From Promethearchaeota archaeon (GTDB lineage Archaea > Asgardarchaeota > Lokiarchaeia > Sigynarchaeales > SOKP01): a DNA stretch of 23,418 nt. Location of the stretch: assembly GCA_019894735.1 (NCBI GenBank), contig JAGXOB010000031.1:1-23418 (forward strand), read 5' to 3'. Of this stretch, positions 1 through 9,055 are shown piece by piece. The translations under genes were made by a program, and so were the position numbers. The notes under the pieces were generated by a model. That model ran no database searches. It was not told the origin of the DNA and was given only the letters and a program-made list of their open reading frames with translations. How positions within the stretch are numbered: position 1 is the first letter of the stretch; every line of letters begins with the position of its first letter.

Positions 1-166
1 TTATCAAGGGTACTTGATACATCTTTAGTTTAAAATTAGTAATATCGCTTCCGCAAATTCCACAATAATCAACCTTAACAATTACATCATTAATCCCTGC
101 TGTAGGGCGAGGGTAATCTTCTTTATAAACAATTTTTTTAATATCCTCAAAAACAGCGGCTCTCAT
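1..166 (-). CDS. Zinc-dependent alcohol dehydrogenase (MDR family), N-terminal part only
   Basis: The reverse strand reads from an ATG at 166 to the left edge with no stop, giving 55 codons that begin MRAAVFEDIKKIVYKEDY. The start and the segment DYCGICGSDI (residues 33-42) are typical of the GroES-like N-terminal domain of medium-chain, zinc-dependent alcohol, threonine or polyol dehydrogenases. In that motif the second cysteine (C38) is the usual catalytic zinc ligand. The NAD(P)-binding Rossmann half and the remaining zinc ligands lie outside the window, so the substrate cannot be assigned. The gene is divergent from the iron-transporter remnant that starts at 286. The family call is firm; the exact enzyme is unknown. 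Confidence 0.85.
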   Translation of the reverse strand, partial: MRAAVFEDIKKIVYKEDYPRPTAGINDVIVKVDYCGICGSDITNFKLKMYQVPLI

Positions 167-285
167 ATTTGATCATCTTAAGCTTTATTAGTAATATTTT
201 TCTTTAAGAAAATAATGATTTTAAGATTTTAACATTATAACATTTTATTTTTTCAAGTAAATTTATTTTCAATGAGGAATAAAAT

Positions 286-459
286 ATGGAAGAAAGAAAG
301 GAAGAACATATTACTGGAGGAGAAGAGATCCGTAGTGTTATATTAGGATTAAGCAATGGTCTAATTTCGACTTTCACATTATTAGTTGGTGTTGCAGCAG
401 CAACTTTAGCTTCGAGTGGAAACTTTATTATCATTTTGACAGGTGTTTTAATCCCTTAA
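286..459 (+). pseudogene. Truncated VIT1/CCC1-family iron/manganese transporter remnant
   Basis: An ATG at 286, preceded by a GAGG ribosome-binding-like site at about 274-277, opens a 57-codon frame beginning MEERKEEHITGGEEIRSVIL. The stretch ILGLSNGLISTFTLLVGVAA (residues 19-38) matches the first transmembrane helix of VIT1/CCC1 (DUF125) transporters, which move Fe2+ or Mn2+ across membranes and are normally over 200 residues long. The frame ends at TAA 457-459 just inside what should be the second helix. Its last 12 bases overlap the 3' end of the convergent helicase gene. No continuation is visible in any frame, so this is most likely the stump of a gene cut by a deletion or rearrangement. 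A functional micro-membrane protein is possible but less likely. Confidence 0.6.
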
Positions 460-2622
460 TAAAGAATCAGCTGTAGTGAAAAGAGGTAGATGCTTGGTCT
501 TCTTGGTAGTTCCTTTTTCTAAACTTCTTGGGATGCTTTCTTCAAGAGAAGATAAATACTCTTGATAAGAAAGTCTGCGATATACTTTTGGATTTAATTC
601 ATTGACAAATTGAGATAAATTCAAATCTTTCTGATCTTTAAAGTTCTTAATTTTTTGAGGAGATAATAGATATAATTGTTCTTTAGCGCGGGTTACTCCT
701 ACATAGAAGACTCTTCGCTCCTCCTCATAAGCAAGCGTGTTATTTTTTACTCTATTTGAGGGAAACAGATTTTCAGACAACATTGGAATGAATACTGTTT
801 TCCATTCTAAACCTTTTGCTCTATGTATAGTGGAAAGTGTCACAGGTGAATGGTTTTCATTATTTGATATACCTACTGTTTTTGATTCAATAGTTGATTT
901 GTTTAATGCTAATACATCTAAAAAACTTTGAATTGTATCATAATTTTTAGAATATATTCCAATTTGTTTTAGATCTTCAACCCGATCTTGCCAATTGGAA
1001 TATTGTGGTTTTAAAAATTTGATTAATTGGTTAATTAATTTGATTATCACATCCTTAGGTTTATCATTTTTAACTGATTTAAGAAAATCTTTTAAATATA
1101 ATGCGATTTCTTCTTGAACAACCTTCGAAATTCTAAGATTATGCAATTTATTTATAAATGAATTATTTGATATTATGCTTTCTAAGGGATTGTCCAGATT
1201 TGACAAAAGGTCAAACATTTTTGAAGCAGTTTTTTTTCCTATCCCTTGGAATTGCGAAAAAATTCTTGACCATGATATTTCATCTCCCGGATTTTGAATA
1301 ATTCGAAGATGGGCAAGTAAATCTTTTACATGAGCTCTTTCAAAAAAAGATACTCCAGAGTGAACAACATAAGGTATGTTCCGATTTTGCAATTCTATTT
1401 CTATTCGTAAGGAATGAAATCCCGCGCGATATAAAACAGCCATATCATTTAATTTATATCCATCCCTTTGTAATTCAACCATTTTATTTACGATGATTAT
1501 AGCTTGTTGTTCGTCATTTTCTGATATAATATGAATAGGTTTCACGCCTTTTTGTCTTTTAGTCTCCATTTCTTTCCTAAATTGAGATTTGTTATGTTTT
1601 ATTGAGTCATTAGCCAAATTTAGAATCTCTGGGACGCTACGATAGTTTTGCGTTAATTTATAAATACGACAGTTTTCAAATCGTTTCGAAAATTCCATAA
1701 TATTTTGAAAATTAGCACCTCGAAACCCATAAATACTTTGTGCATCATCTCCTACAGCAAGGATATTATTCTCAAGGGTATATTTTGATAATTTCCGAAT
1801 AATTTCATCTTGCATAAAATTAGTATCTTGATATTCATCAACTAAAATATGCTTAAATGTTGATGCTATTCTCTGTGCCATGAATCTTTCATCTAAAAGT
1901 CTATTCCAAAATACTAATAGATCATCGAAATCAACTAGATTGTCCTTTGCTTTTTTACTCTTATAAAGTTTATAGATTTCTTTAAGTTTCGAGATATTTT
2001 TTATATCATCATATTGTTTATATTTCCATTTTATTGTTTCATTGATGGTTTTATTACAATTTATAGAGTAGGATAAAATTTTTTTGGCTGTTTTAGGAGG
2101 TGGAAAAGAATTATCGTCGGTCTGAAATTCCATAGCATTGTAAGTTATTTTCATTAAGAGATTCGCATCAGCTTCATCAATTATAACATAGTTTGGTTTA
2201 AACCCTAAAGATTTCGCATATTGACGAAGAAATCTGTTAGCGATGGAGTGAAAAGTACCAGCCCATATCCCCTTTGGCTTAATACCTAATAAATCTTCTA
2301 CTCTTTTTATCATCTCAGCAGCAGCTTTATTAGTAAATGTAACTAACATAATCTCAGAAGGTTTCACAGTTTCAGAGAGAAGTTTTGCTACGCAATAAAC
2401 TATAGTTCTCGTTTTTCCAGAGCCAGCACCAGCAATTATTAATTGTGGTCCTTTTATCTCGTTAATAACATCAAACTGTTGGTTATTTAATTCTTTTCTG
2501 AAATCAATATCGGAAGTGCCCTTTGGAAAGTGATGTTGTTTTGAATTAGTAATTTCTTCATCAAATAAGTCAAATGAAATTTCTTCACTTTTTTCTGATT
2601 TAATATAATTATTTAAATTCAT
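448..2622 (-). CDS. uvrD: UvrD/PcrA-type superfamily 1A DNA helicase
   Basis: This 724-residue protein has a complete set of SF1A 3'-5' helicase motifs. They are the Q motif LNNQQFDVI (45-53), Walker A GAGSGKT (65-71), motif Ia LVTFTNKAA (93-101), motif II VDEYQDTN (261-268), motif III AVGDDAQSIYGFRGA (289-303) and motif IV TQNYRS (324-329). Motif V, TLSTIHRAKGLEWKTVF, starts at about residue 595, and motif VI, RRVFYVGVTRAK, ends at 647. Its length is that of bacterial UvrD and PcrA. Such enzymes unwind DNA in repair and strip proteins from DNA. UvrD-like helicases are patchy in archaea, so acquisition from bacteria is plausible but was not tested. The gene lies 62 bp downstream of mcm on the same strand and may share its transcript. 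The first 40 residues form an acidic, low-complexity lead. Its 3' end overlaps the transporter remnant. Confidence 0.93.
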   Translation of the reverse strand: MNLNNYIKSEKSEEISFDLFDEEITNSKQHHFPKGTSDIDFRKELNNQQFDVINEIKGPQLIIAGAGSGKTRTIVYCVAKLLSETVKPSEIMLVTFTNKAAAEMIKRVEDLLGIKPKGIWAGTFHSIANRFLRQYAKSLGFKPNYVIIDEADANLLMKITYNAMEFQTDDNSFPPPKTAKKILSYSINCNKTINETIKWKYKQYDDIKNISKLKEIYKLYKSKKAKDNLVDFDDLLVFWNRLLDERFMAQRIASTFKHILVDEYQDTNFMQDEIIRKLSKYTLENNILAVGDDAQSIYGFRGANFQNIMEFSKRFENCRIYKLTQNYRSVPEILNLANDSIKHNKSQFRKEMETKRQKGVKPIHIISENDEQQAIIIVNKMVELQRDGYKLNDMAVLYRAGFHSLRIEIELQNRNIPYVVHSGVSFFERAHVKDLLAHLRIIQNPGDEISWSRIFSQFQGIGKKTASKMFDLLSNLDNPLESIISNNSFINKLHNLRISKVVQEEIALYLKDFLKSVKNDKPKDVIIKLINQLIKFLKPQYSNWQDRVEDLKQIGIYSKNYDTIQSFLDVLALNKSTIESKTVGISNNENHSPVTLSTIHRAKGLEWKTVFIPMLSENLFPSNRVKNNTLAYEEERRVFYVGVTRAKEQLYLLSPQKIKNFKDQKDLNLSQFVNELNPKVYRRLSYQEYLSSLEESIPRSLEKGTTKKTKHLPLFTTADSLLRD

Positions 2623-2684
2623 TTCTTTAGTGAAAAATTAGGTCTGTAATTAATTAGTTAGCTAGGCTTCAATATTAAACTGTA

Positions 2685-4811
2685 TCAGTCATCCTTATTA
2701 GTGAATTTAATCATGTTAGTTCTCGGTTCATATAAAGTTCCTTCTTTAATTAACTCATCTAAGGCATCCTTTATCCATTTTTCATCTAAGTCGTCTTCGA
2801 GTTCGAGAATTTGAACAAGATTTTTTCTTTCTAAAGCTTTCCAATTATTATCCTCAAAAATTTCCTTTAATCTACTAAGCATTTTATCGAGTTTAGTAAT
2901 TGAACTTCTTGATTGGCCAACAAGTATTCGATCCATATCGATTTTCCCCGTTGTTTCGTCATAACCGGTATCTTTTAAAAATCTTGTAAACAACTTGATA
3001 ACTTCTTCCACATCGCTTTTGACTACTTTGTCCCTTAAAGCCATTTTTGCATATGCTTCACTTAATCGCACAAGTGCATCAAGATTTCTAGCTAAAATGG
3101 AGACTATCGCGTCTTCACTATCATATTGCCCTCGTAACTTCAAGTAAAATTCCTTAATTTCTTCCTTAGCTTCTTCAGTTAATACTGGCTCACAAGATCT
3201 CCTAGCGTGTTTAATATATTTTTTTAGCAAATCTATTGGGATAGGTGCTATAGTTCCTTTTTTACTTTCAAAACTATCATTTGGTCCCATCATCGAATTT
3301 TGTAAGATAAATTCTGCCATTTGTGCATCATCAGCAGGATCTGGTCTATCTATAACAATGAATATCAAATCAAAACGAGATAAAAGAGATGGAGGGAGAT
3401 GAATGTTTTGTGTTGGGGTTTTATATCGATCATATCTTCCTGAGCGTGGGTTTGCTGCAGCTATAATTGCGGTTTGGGCTTTTAAAGTTGCTACGATTCC
3501 TGCTTTAGCAATGCTCACGGTTTGCTGTTCCATCGCTTCGTGCAATGCAGACCTGTCAGAAGCATCCATTTTATCAAACTCGTCTATTGCTGCTACACCT
3601 CCGTTGGCTAATACAATAGCCCCTGCTTCAAGATTCATTTGACCAGTATCAGTGTCTTTTATTACCGCCGCAGTTAAACCAACGGCTGTAGAACCTTTTC
3701 CAGAAGTGTATAATCCGCGAGGTGACACTTCTATAGCACTTTTTAGTATTTCGGATTTACCAGTACCTGGATCACCAACGAATAGAATATGGATATCACC
3801 CCGTTTATAGCCACCTCCAGGCCTTTTTTTTCGCGTACCTCCAAAAAGACTTAAAGCAGTAGCCATTTTAAGCTCTTCCCTTCCGTAAATTACGGGTGAA
3901 ATAGATCTAGCAATTTTCTTTTGTATCATTGGTTCTTTCGATAACTTTTCAATCTCTTTTTTATCTTCTTTAGATAACTCAATGAAGTCACCGCTTTTAT
4001 CTTCAGGATCAATAAAATTTACATCAATAAAAGTTTTGAATAACGTACTGTTAATACTTTTAGTTGATTGAGCCAAAACAGATTTATATATCCCCATGAA
4101 TTTAACTCTATCGCCTGGCTTTACAGTATCAACTAAATTGTAGGTTAAAATCGCTTGGACCGATCTCGGTATTCTACCGGGAGGTAAATCTTCGGGGATT
4201 TCTTGGATCATTACGCTTTGCCAGTCAATAAACTCTGAATTCCGGGAGATAAGGCGAAAATCAGATTGAGATTTAGCTTTACACCTAGAATTAGAACAAA
4301 ACTTAGGCCACCTGATTGTGGAAGTGAGTTGTATCACCTCAAAATGTACTCCACAACTCATGCACTCAAATTCTGCTTTCATTAATTTAGGACGTATTGT
4401 TGAGCTTCTAACTAAAATTCCGTTAGTCCAAACGAGATTATCAATATTTTTTGCTCTCAATCCTCTTAGAAAGATAAATAACGGACTTTTTTCGTCTTTA
4501 GTTTTTATCCGAATGAAATAGTCTTGGTCAATTAATTTCCCCGATTGAAATTTTAGCATGTTTTTAAAAGCATCAGTAGCATCTTCTATTAGAGCGACAG
4601 GATTTTTTCTAAGAAGTTCGGCAATTTGTGGGTCATAAGCTAGTAAATTTTCATACAATAGTACTAATGTATTCCCACCTTTAGAAAAAATATCGTTTAT
4701 CTGATCTTGATACTTATATTCTCCAGGTTTTTCTTCAAATAATCTGTAAAAATCTTCGAAACGCTGAATTTTATTAATCGGTACACTAGGACGGGACATT
4801 GGTGTTGTCAA
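2685..4811 (-). CDS. mcm: MCM replicative DNA helicase
   Basis: This 708-residue protein is the archaeal homologue of eukaryotic MCM2-7, which forms the hexameric 3'-5' replicative helicase. The N-terminal domain has a zinc site made by C150, C153, C172 and C177. The AAA+ core has Walker A GDPGTGKS (346-353), Walker B AAIDEFDK (407-414), sensor 1 in AIIAAANP and the arginine finger in SRFDLIF (R479). The C-terminal tail of about 90 residues fits the usual winged helix. No intein interrupts the motifs. The start chosen is TTG 4811, because GTGAT (4821-4817) lies 5 nt upstream; an in-frame ATG at 4799 would shorten the protein by 4 residues. It is transcribed ahead of the UvrD gene. A perfect palindrome that may include the TATA element lies about 30 bp upstream. 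Confidence 0.96.
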   Translation of the reverse strand: MTTPMSRPSVPINKIQRFEDFYRLFEEKPGEYKYQDQINDIFSKGGNTLVLLYENLLAYDPQIAELLRKNPVALIEDATDAFKNMLKFQSGKLIDQDYFIRIKTKDEKSPLFIFLRGLRAKNIDNLVWTNGILVRSSTIRPKLMKAEFECMSCGVHFEVIQLTSTIRWPKFCSNSRCKAKSQSDFRLISRNSEFIDWQSVMIQEIPEDLPPGRIPRSVQAILTYNLVDTVKPGDRVKFMGIYKSVLAQSTKSINSTLFKTFIDVNFIDPEDKSGDFIELSKEDKKEIEKLSKEPMIQKKIARSISPVIYGREELKMATALSLFGGTRKKRPGGGYKRGDIHILFVGDPGTGKSEILKSAIEVSPRGLYTSGKGSTAVGLTAAVIKDTDTGQMNLEAGAIVLANGGVAAIDEFDKMDASDRSALHEAMEQQTVSIAKAGIVATLKAQTAIIAAANPRSGRYDRYKTPTQNIHLPPSLLSRFDLIFIVIDRPDPADDAQMAEFILQNSMMGPNDSFESKKGTIAPIPIDLLKKYIKHARRSCEPVLTEEAKEEIKEFYLKLRGQYDSEDAIVSILARNLDALVRLSEAYAKMALRDKVVKSDVEEVIKLFTRFLKDTGYDETTGKIDMDRILVGQSRSSITKLDKMLSRLKEIFEDNNWKALERKNLVQILELEDDLDEKWIKDALDELIKEGTLYEPRTNMIKFTNKDD

Positions 4812-4841
4812 ATAAAATCACTTTCACTTTACTTACGATAT

Positions 4842-4859
4842 ACCAAAAATATTTTTGGT
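4842..4859. promoter_or_regulatory. Perfect 18-bp palindrome upstream of mcm (possible operator/TATA)
   Basis: The sequence ACCAAAAATATTTTTGGT equals its own reverse complement. Its AT-rich centre lies about 27 bp from a transcript start that would give mcm a leader of roughly 12 nt, so the core could act as a TATA element within a dimer-binding site. No second copy was noticed in the window. The symmetry is seen directly; regulation is inferred. Confidence 0.45.
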
Positions 4860-4991
4860 GATATTTTAATTCAATATATTAACGATTTAAGCTTATTAAA
4901 CAGAAAATAAAATTTGCCGGAAAAAAATAATGGGAGAGAATTAGTTTAGTGAAACATTCCGAGAGTAAATTTTAATATTTATTAAAATTAA

Positions 4992-7900
4992 TTAACTACC
5001 TTTTAATTTTGCTAAAACTTCGCATATTATAGGATCTTGCGACATTTCACATCGAATTTTGAGTAAAGATATCACTCTTTTTTTTATAGTTTCATCTTCA
5101 TATCTTACTGTACGACCCAATATCGTTGCTATCGATTGCTGTGTTTCAATTGTAGATTCGTCACTTAGATTTCTCAATAGCTTAGAAAGCATTTTAGAGA
5201 TACCTATTTTTTGAATAATGTTAACCATGACATCTACAGTAGTATTTCTAACCTCCTCACTCCTATCGCCCAGTAATGAAAGAATATTATTAAAAATCTT
5301 ATCTATATTATCAAGACTGTAAATTTTTAATAATTTTACTGCACCTTCTCTGATCTTAGGGTCTTCATTTAGCAGATTCTCTGAAACTTTTTTAAAAGGT
5401 ATATGAGATGCAGAGATTCCTTTAATTGACGATAAAAGACTCATAGAGGAACGACGAACCCAACTTTTATCGTCGTCAAGCAAGTTAACGAGTTTTTCAA
5501 TTATACCTTCTTGATTTTCAATATATTTGAAAAGTTTTCCCAAACTATCGACAGTAGCATCTCGAACTATCCACTCCTCGTCAGCTAACCCTTTATTTAT
5601 TAAAGCATCAACGGCTACGATGGGGAGTTTAGTACCAACATAACCTAGAATTTTTACGCTTGTCTCTCTAATGAATGAATCAGAATCTGAAAGAAAAGTG
5701 ATAGTGAGAGGTATTGAGATCATATCAGGAATTTGTTTTGAAATTTCTAACAATGATTTTGTGAGATTTATTCTTACTGATAAATCTTGGCTTGGAAGTA
5801 GTTGTAATAATTCATCTAAGATGGGTTTTAATGCTAGAGGGTTAATTCTTGATATTTCCGAAATTAATTGCGATGCTCCTTTCTTGACTTCGTTAACATT
5901 ATCATCTAGGAGCAGCTTTATTATTGAATTTATACTTATTAAATCAATATAATCTTTTATTAAACCTTCCAAGGAAGAAATAATATTTAATGTAATATCC
6001 TTGTCATGTAACTCTAACATTTCATTTAACTTAGGAATAACGTCATTAGGATACTCTTTACTAATTTTTATAATAGTTTTAGAAATTATACCTTTTGAAA
6101 TGTACTTTGATTCGTCCTTTACTCTAATTAAGTTATCAAGGATTAGGGTTGGATTTTTTTTGAAGTTTTCAATAATATTATTGGAAATTCTTTCTTTTAA
6201 TTCAGGATTATTAAATTTTATATAGATCAAGAATGTTGTCAAAATTTTTTCTGGATTCATCTCCCAAAGTGCACCAAGAAGGGAAACAATGCTGTTTATA
6301 GCCTTGAGATTCTGGGAATCGATTTTGCTAATGATCTTATCAATTTTTATAGATTTAGGTTCTTCTTTATAGTATTTTTCAAGTGCTAATACGGAATATT
6401 TTCTTACATTGTCATCTGGGTCATGTAAACCTTCAAAAATCGGAGAAATTGGAATAGATAATTTCTTAAAATTTCCTATCTTAGATATGACTTCAAAAAT
6501 AGAAGCTCTAACCGAACTATTAGAATCGCTCATTAATGGAATTATTAAATTAATGAGATTTGAGTCAATATGTTCAGCATTAATATTTTTCATGTTTCTA
6601 ATTGCTGCTGCTCTAATATCCTTATTCTTATGATGGATCTTTTTCAAATATACTTCAATAGGAATATCCAATGAAGATTCTGATATAATATTAAGAAGCT
6701 CTGCCTGAATAGTGCTATCTGGATCGTTTATTAATCTCATTAAATCTACATTTTGAATTGCTCCCCGTTCTATATGAAACAGTCTTTTTATTATTTTTAA
6801 TCCTATTAGTTTCATTCTCCACTCGGAATCAGAAATAAGATTATTTACAAGATTAACGGGTATTTCTTTGATTAGTTGAGCGTCAGCATCGAGTAATGAT
6901 TTAGCAATGGGAATACTTTTGTCGTAGTTAGGGGATTGTAAAGATTCGATTATCCATGGTAATACTACATTTGGCGCATCCCTTTCTAATTTTGTTAATA
7001 TTCTATATGATATGGTCCTAGAATTCTGATTTGAATCACTTAGTCCATCTAATAATGAATCTTTAAATTTCCAATCGTTCAGAGAAATTTCTGATTTTAA
7101 TGGAATTCGTTCGAACATCATTAAAAGCGTATTTTCTGCGTGCTTTTTCAGTTTAGGATCAGAACTTCTTATTAAATTAAACAGTGGAATAGCGTCAAAA
7201 GTTTGGCCATATTCAGTAATTTTAGAGTATTTGAGGTTTCTTGTGAATTCGTTAGTTCTTGAGAAGAAGTAATATGTTGTAAAAGTGATCATAAATATTT
7301 CTTCAATAACTGCTGCCCAAGCGAACATAATAAAATTAGGTGAGATATTAACCGTAAGTGTCCAAAAATTAAATGTTTCTGTAAGTTTGTCGGCATTCAC
7401 TATTAAAAAGTTAACCAAGACATTAATACCAATTGCAGCCATTAAATAGGCTGCAAAATAGATATCTATCCCTCTATATTTGATCTTCCTCCCCCAAAAT
7501 CGTGTGAAATATCCAATTATTCCAAATAAGAGCGTAACAAACACAAAATATGAAGTCATAGTAGAAATTGCTAAGGAACCTGAAAAAAAGAATAATATAG
7601 TTTGAAACAATGAAATCCAAGCCCAAACAAAAACAAATAGCATTAAACCTAAAAATACATATGGTTTAGGATTTGATACGAATTGTTTCATCCCTCTCTT
7701 GCTATCTTCAAAATTTAAAAAAAAAGACCTTTTAATATTAGGGATATGATAAAACTCATTAGAAATCCCCGCGATATAACCTTTTGAGCCGTAAAAAGTC
7801 AATATCATTAGCGGATACACAAGTAACCAAGAAATCCATATCATTAAAAATGGTAAACCCGCGAGAGATAATAACAGCGGAGGTACAATAAATAAAAAAT

Positions 7901-8348
7901 ATAGAACGAATGCCATACTGACAGAAATTAACTTACTCCTAGAAATATTAATAATTTTTTTCCCTATAAATCTATGAAATGGAGTAAGTCCCTCGTCTGA
8001 TTCGGAGCTTAAAGCAATAAATAAGAAATCAATTAAGGGATAAATGGAAATATACACTAAACAAAAAACAAACGGTAGAAGTAATGAGAGGGGATTAACA
8101 TCAGGAGGAGCCAATGAACTTCCTTGCCAAAATTCGGGAGTTTTCACTGCAAAAATAAACGCCATCGAAATAACAACCATTACACCAGCACTAAAGATAA
8201 GTCCATAAATTAAACACTGAAGGCGATCTTTGATATTAAATTCCCCTTTTTTGACTAACGCGACTTGCTTATAAATTATAATGAATCCAATTATGAAAAA
8301 AACTATAAAAAGTATAAAAAGAATAAGTTCTATAAGCAAATTATTCAC
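4992..8348 (-). CDS. Polytopic membrane protein with C-terminal HEAT repeats, function unknown
   Basis: This 1118-residue protein has two halves. Residues 1-365 hold about nine hydrophobic segments, roughly at 4-26, 44-68, 87-113, 141-163, 165-186, 229-255, 262-284, 295-317 and 336-362. From about residue 385 to the end it is a run of helix pairs of 35-40 residues. Examples are DPDDNVRKYSVLALEKY, DEEWIVRDATVDSLGKL and DDKSWVRRSSMSLLSSI, which are HEAT-repeat signatures; about 18 repeats would fit. It should be anchored in the membrane, with the superhelical scaffold most likely cytoplasmic, where it could bind partners. No catalytic motif was recognised: EE at 349-350 in the last membrane helix is not enough to call a CPBP protease. 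The start is GTG 8348, with no clear Shine-Dalgarno site; an AT-rich box at about 8371-8386 would give a leaderless message. It lies between mcm and the GINS-like gene, but a link to replication is unproven. Confidence 0.8.
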   Translation of the reverse strand: MNNLLIELILFILFIVFFIIGFIIIYKQVALVKKGEFNIKDRLQCLIYGLIFSAGVMVVISMAFIFAVKTPEFWQGSSLAPPDVNPLSLLLPFVFCLVYISIYPLIDFLFIALSSESDEGLTPFHRFIGKKIINISRSKLISVSMAFVLYFLFIVPPLLLSLAGLPFLMIWISWLLVYPLMILTFYGSKGYIAGISNEFYHIPNIKRSFFLNFEDSKRGMKQFVSNPKPYVFLGLMLFVFVWAWISLFQTILFFFSGSLAISTMTSYFVFVTLLFGIIGYFTRFWGRKIKYRGIDIYFAAYLMAAIGINVLVNFLIVNADKLTETFNFWTLTVNISPNFIMFAWAAVIEEIFMITFTTYYFFSRTNEFTRNLKYSKITEYGQTFDAIPLFNLIRSSDPKLKKHAENTLLMMFERIPLKSEISLNDWKFKDSLLDGLSDSNQNSRTISYRILTKLERDAPNVVLPWIIESLQSPNYDKSIPIAKSLLDADAQLIKEIPVNLVNNLISDSEWRMKLIGLKIIKRLFHIERGAIQNVDLMRLINDPDSTIQAELLNIISESSLDIPIEVYLKKIHHKNKDIRAAAIRNMKNINAEHIDSNLINLIIPLMSDSNSSVRASIFEVISKIGNFKKLSIPISPIFEGLHDPDDNVRKYSVLALEKYYKEEPKSIKIDKIISKIDSQNLKAINSIVSLLGALWEMNPEKILTTFLIYIKFNNPELKERISNNIIENFKKNPTLILDNLIRVKDESKYISKGIISKTIIKISKEYPNDVIPKLNEMLELHDKDITLNIISSLEGLIKDYIDLISINSIIKLLLDDNVNEVKKGASQLISEISRINPLALKPILDELLQLLPSQDLSVRINLTKSLLEISKQIPDMISIPLTITFLSDSDSFIRETSVKILGYVGTKLPIVAVDALINKGLADEEWIVRDATVDSLGKLFKYIENQEGIIEKLVNLLDDDKSWVRRSSMSLLSSIKGISASHIPFKKVSENLLNEDPKIREGAVKLLKIYSLDNIDKIFNNILSLLGDRSEEVRNTTVDVMVNIIQKIGISKMLSKLLRNLSDESTIETQQSIATILGRTVRYEDETIKKRVISLLKIRCEMSQDPIICEVLAKLKGS

Positions 8349-8410
8349 GATAATTTTTGGAATATTAATAATTTAATATATTTATATTTCTGTTGCTTTA
8401 CATATATTTA

Positions 8411-8420
8411 TTTTATAAAA
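8411..8420 (+). promoter_or_regulatory. TATA-box candidate for the GINS-like gene
   Basis: TTTTATAAAA matches an archaeal TATA element. Its centre is about 38 bp before the TTG start at 8455, predicting a leader of about 10 nt that would contain a GTGATAAGG ribosome-binding-like sequence (8445-8453). Confidence 0.5.
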
Positions 8421-8454
8421 GATTTGAAAACTATTAAATATGGTGTGATAAGGT

Positions 8455-9015
8455 TTGAATAAAATTGAAACCCAATTAGAAGATTCTTTAAATCGAGTGA
8501 ATTTTGTTTTTAAAAATGAAGATGTAACCACTGAGGGTATAAGAAATTATAACGGATTTTCTATATTAGGAGAGATGTTTGGACCATTTGAAAAGGGAAA
8601 AAAATACCGACTCCCGTATTTTGTTGCACTCCCATTCATAGAAAATAATATTCTAAAAATAGATTCAAAAGAAAAATGTGATAATACCGATGTCCAAAGA
8701 TATGCTATAGGTGAACGCGACGATCAGAGACTTTTATATTGGGAAAATAAATTTTTCTTCAATAAGATAAAGGAATTTAGGTATATAATAGAAAAAGAAG
8801 TGAATGAAAACAAAATACCGAAACTCGATTTGGATCGGTTTAGGTCACACTCAATATCTCTTGTTGATAATAGATTACTTAAGCTGTTAAAATTAGCTAG
8901 AACAAGTTTGTCCTTAGATGATGAAAGAAAATTGACTAATTCTGAAAAATTATTATTTTCAAAACTTTTTGATGTTATAAAAATATGGAGAAATTTCTTT
9001 TTGACTAAAAATTAG
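8455..9015 (+). CDS. gins23: Probable GINS replication-complex subunit, Gins23 type
   Basis: This 186-residue protein starts at TTG 8455, the first possible start after an in-frame TAA (8449-8451). Residues 40-67 (GPFEKGKKYRLPYFVALPFI then ENNILKI) resemble the small beta-rich B domain of GINS proteins. Residues 100-186 are helical, with an LLKLLKLARTSLSLDDERKL segment and TNSEKLLFSKLFDVIKIW, like the A domain. B-then-A order is the arrangement of Psf2/Psf3 and archaeal Gins23, whereas Gins51/15 has A then B. GINS binds and activates MCM. In Sulfolobus the Gins23 gene sits beside mcm, and here mcm lies 3.6 kb away across the HEAT gene. The identification rests on pattern recognition, so it is moderate. 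The gene is convergent with pyrE; a T-rich tract at 9031-9043 may end its transcript. Confidence 0.6.
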   Translation: MNKIETQLEDSLNRVNFVFKNEDVTTEGIRNYNGFSILGEMFGPFEKGKKYRLPYFVALPFIENNILKIDSKEKCDNTDVQRYAIGERDDQRLLYWENKFFFNKIKEFRYIIEKEVNENKIPKLDLDRFRSHSISLVDNRLLKLLKLARTSLSLDDERKLTNSEKLLFSKLFDVIKIWRNFFLTKN

Positions 9016-9055
9016 GGAAGATAATGAGATCCTTTATTTTTCTTAGATAAAATTA

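Noticed and set aside
204..434. 76-codon minus-strand frame near the left edge
   Set aside because: It is antisense to the VIT1/CCC1 remnant, which has a recognisable helix on the plus strand. The minus-strand product looks like a shadow.
448..2622. Helicase as part of a defence or mobile island because it abuts a gene remnant
   Set aside because: It sits directly behind mcm, has no nuclease partner, integrase or flanking repeats, and shows all ordinary UvrD motifs.
4797..4799. ATG at 4799 as the mcm start
   Set aside because: It is possible, but GTGAT stands 18 nt away from it, while it is 5 nt from the TTG at 4811. The difference is four residues.
7260..7310. EE pair in the last membrane helix of the HEAT protein as a CPBP intramembrane protease motif
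   Set aside because: The arginine after EE and the second and third conserved motifs with His were not found, so a protease call is unsupported.
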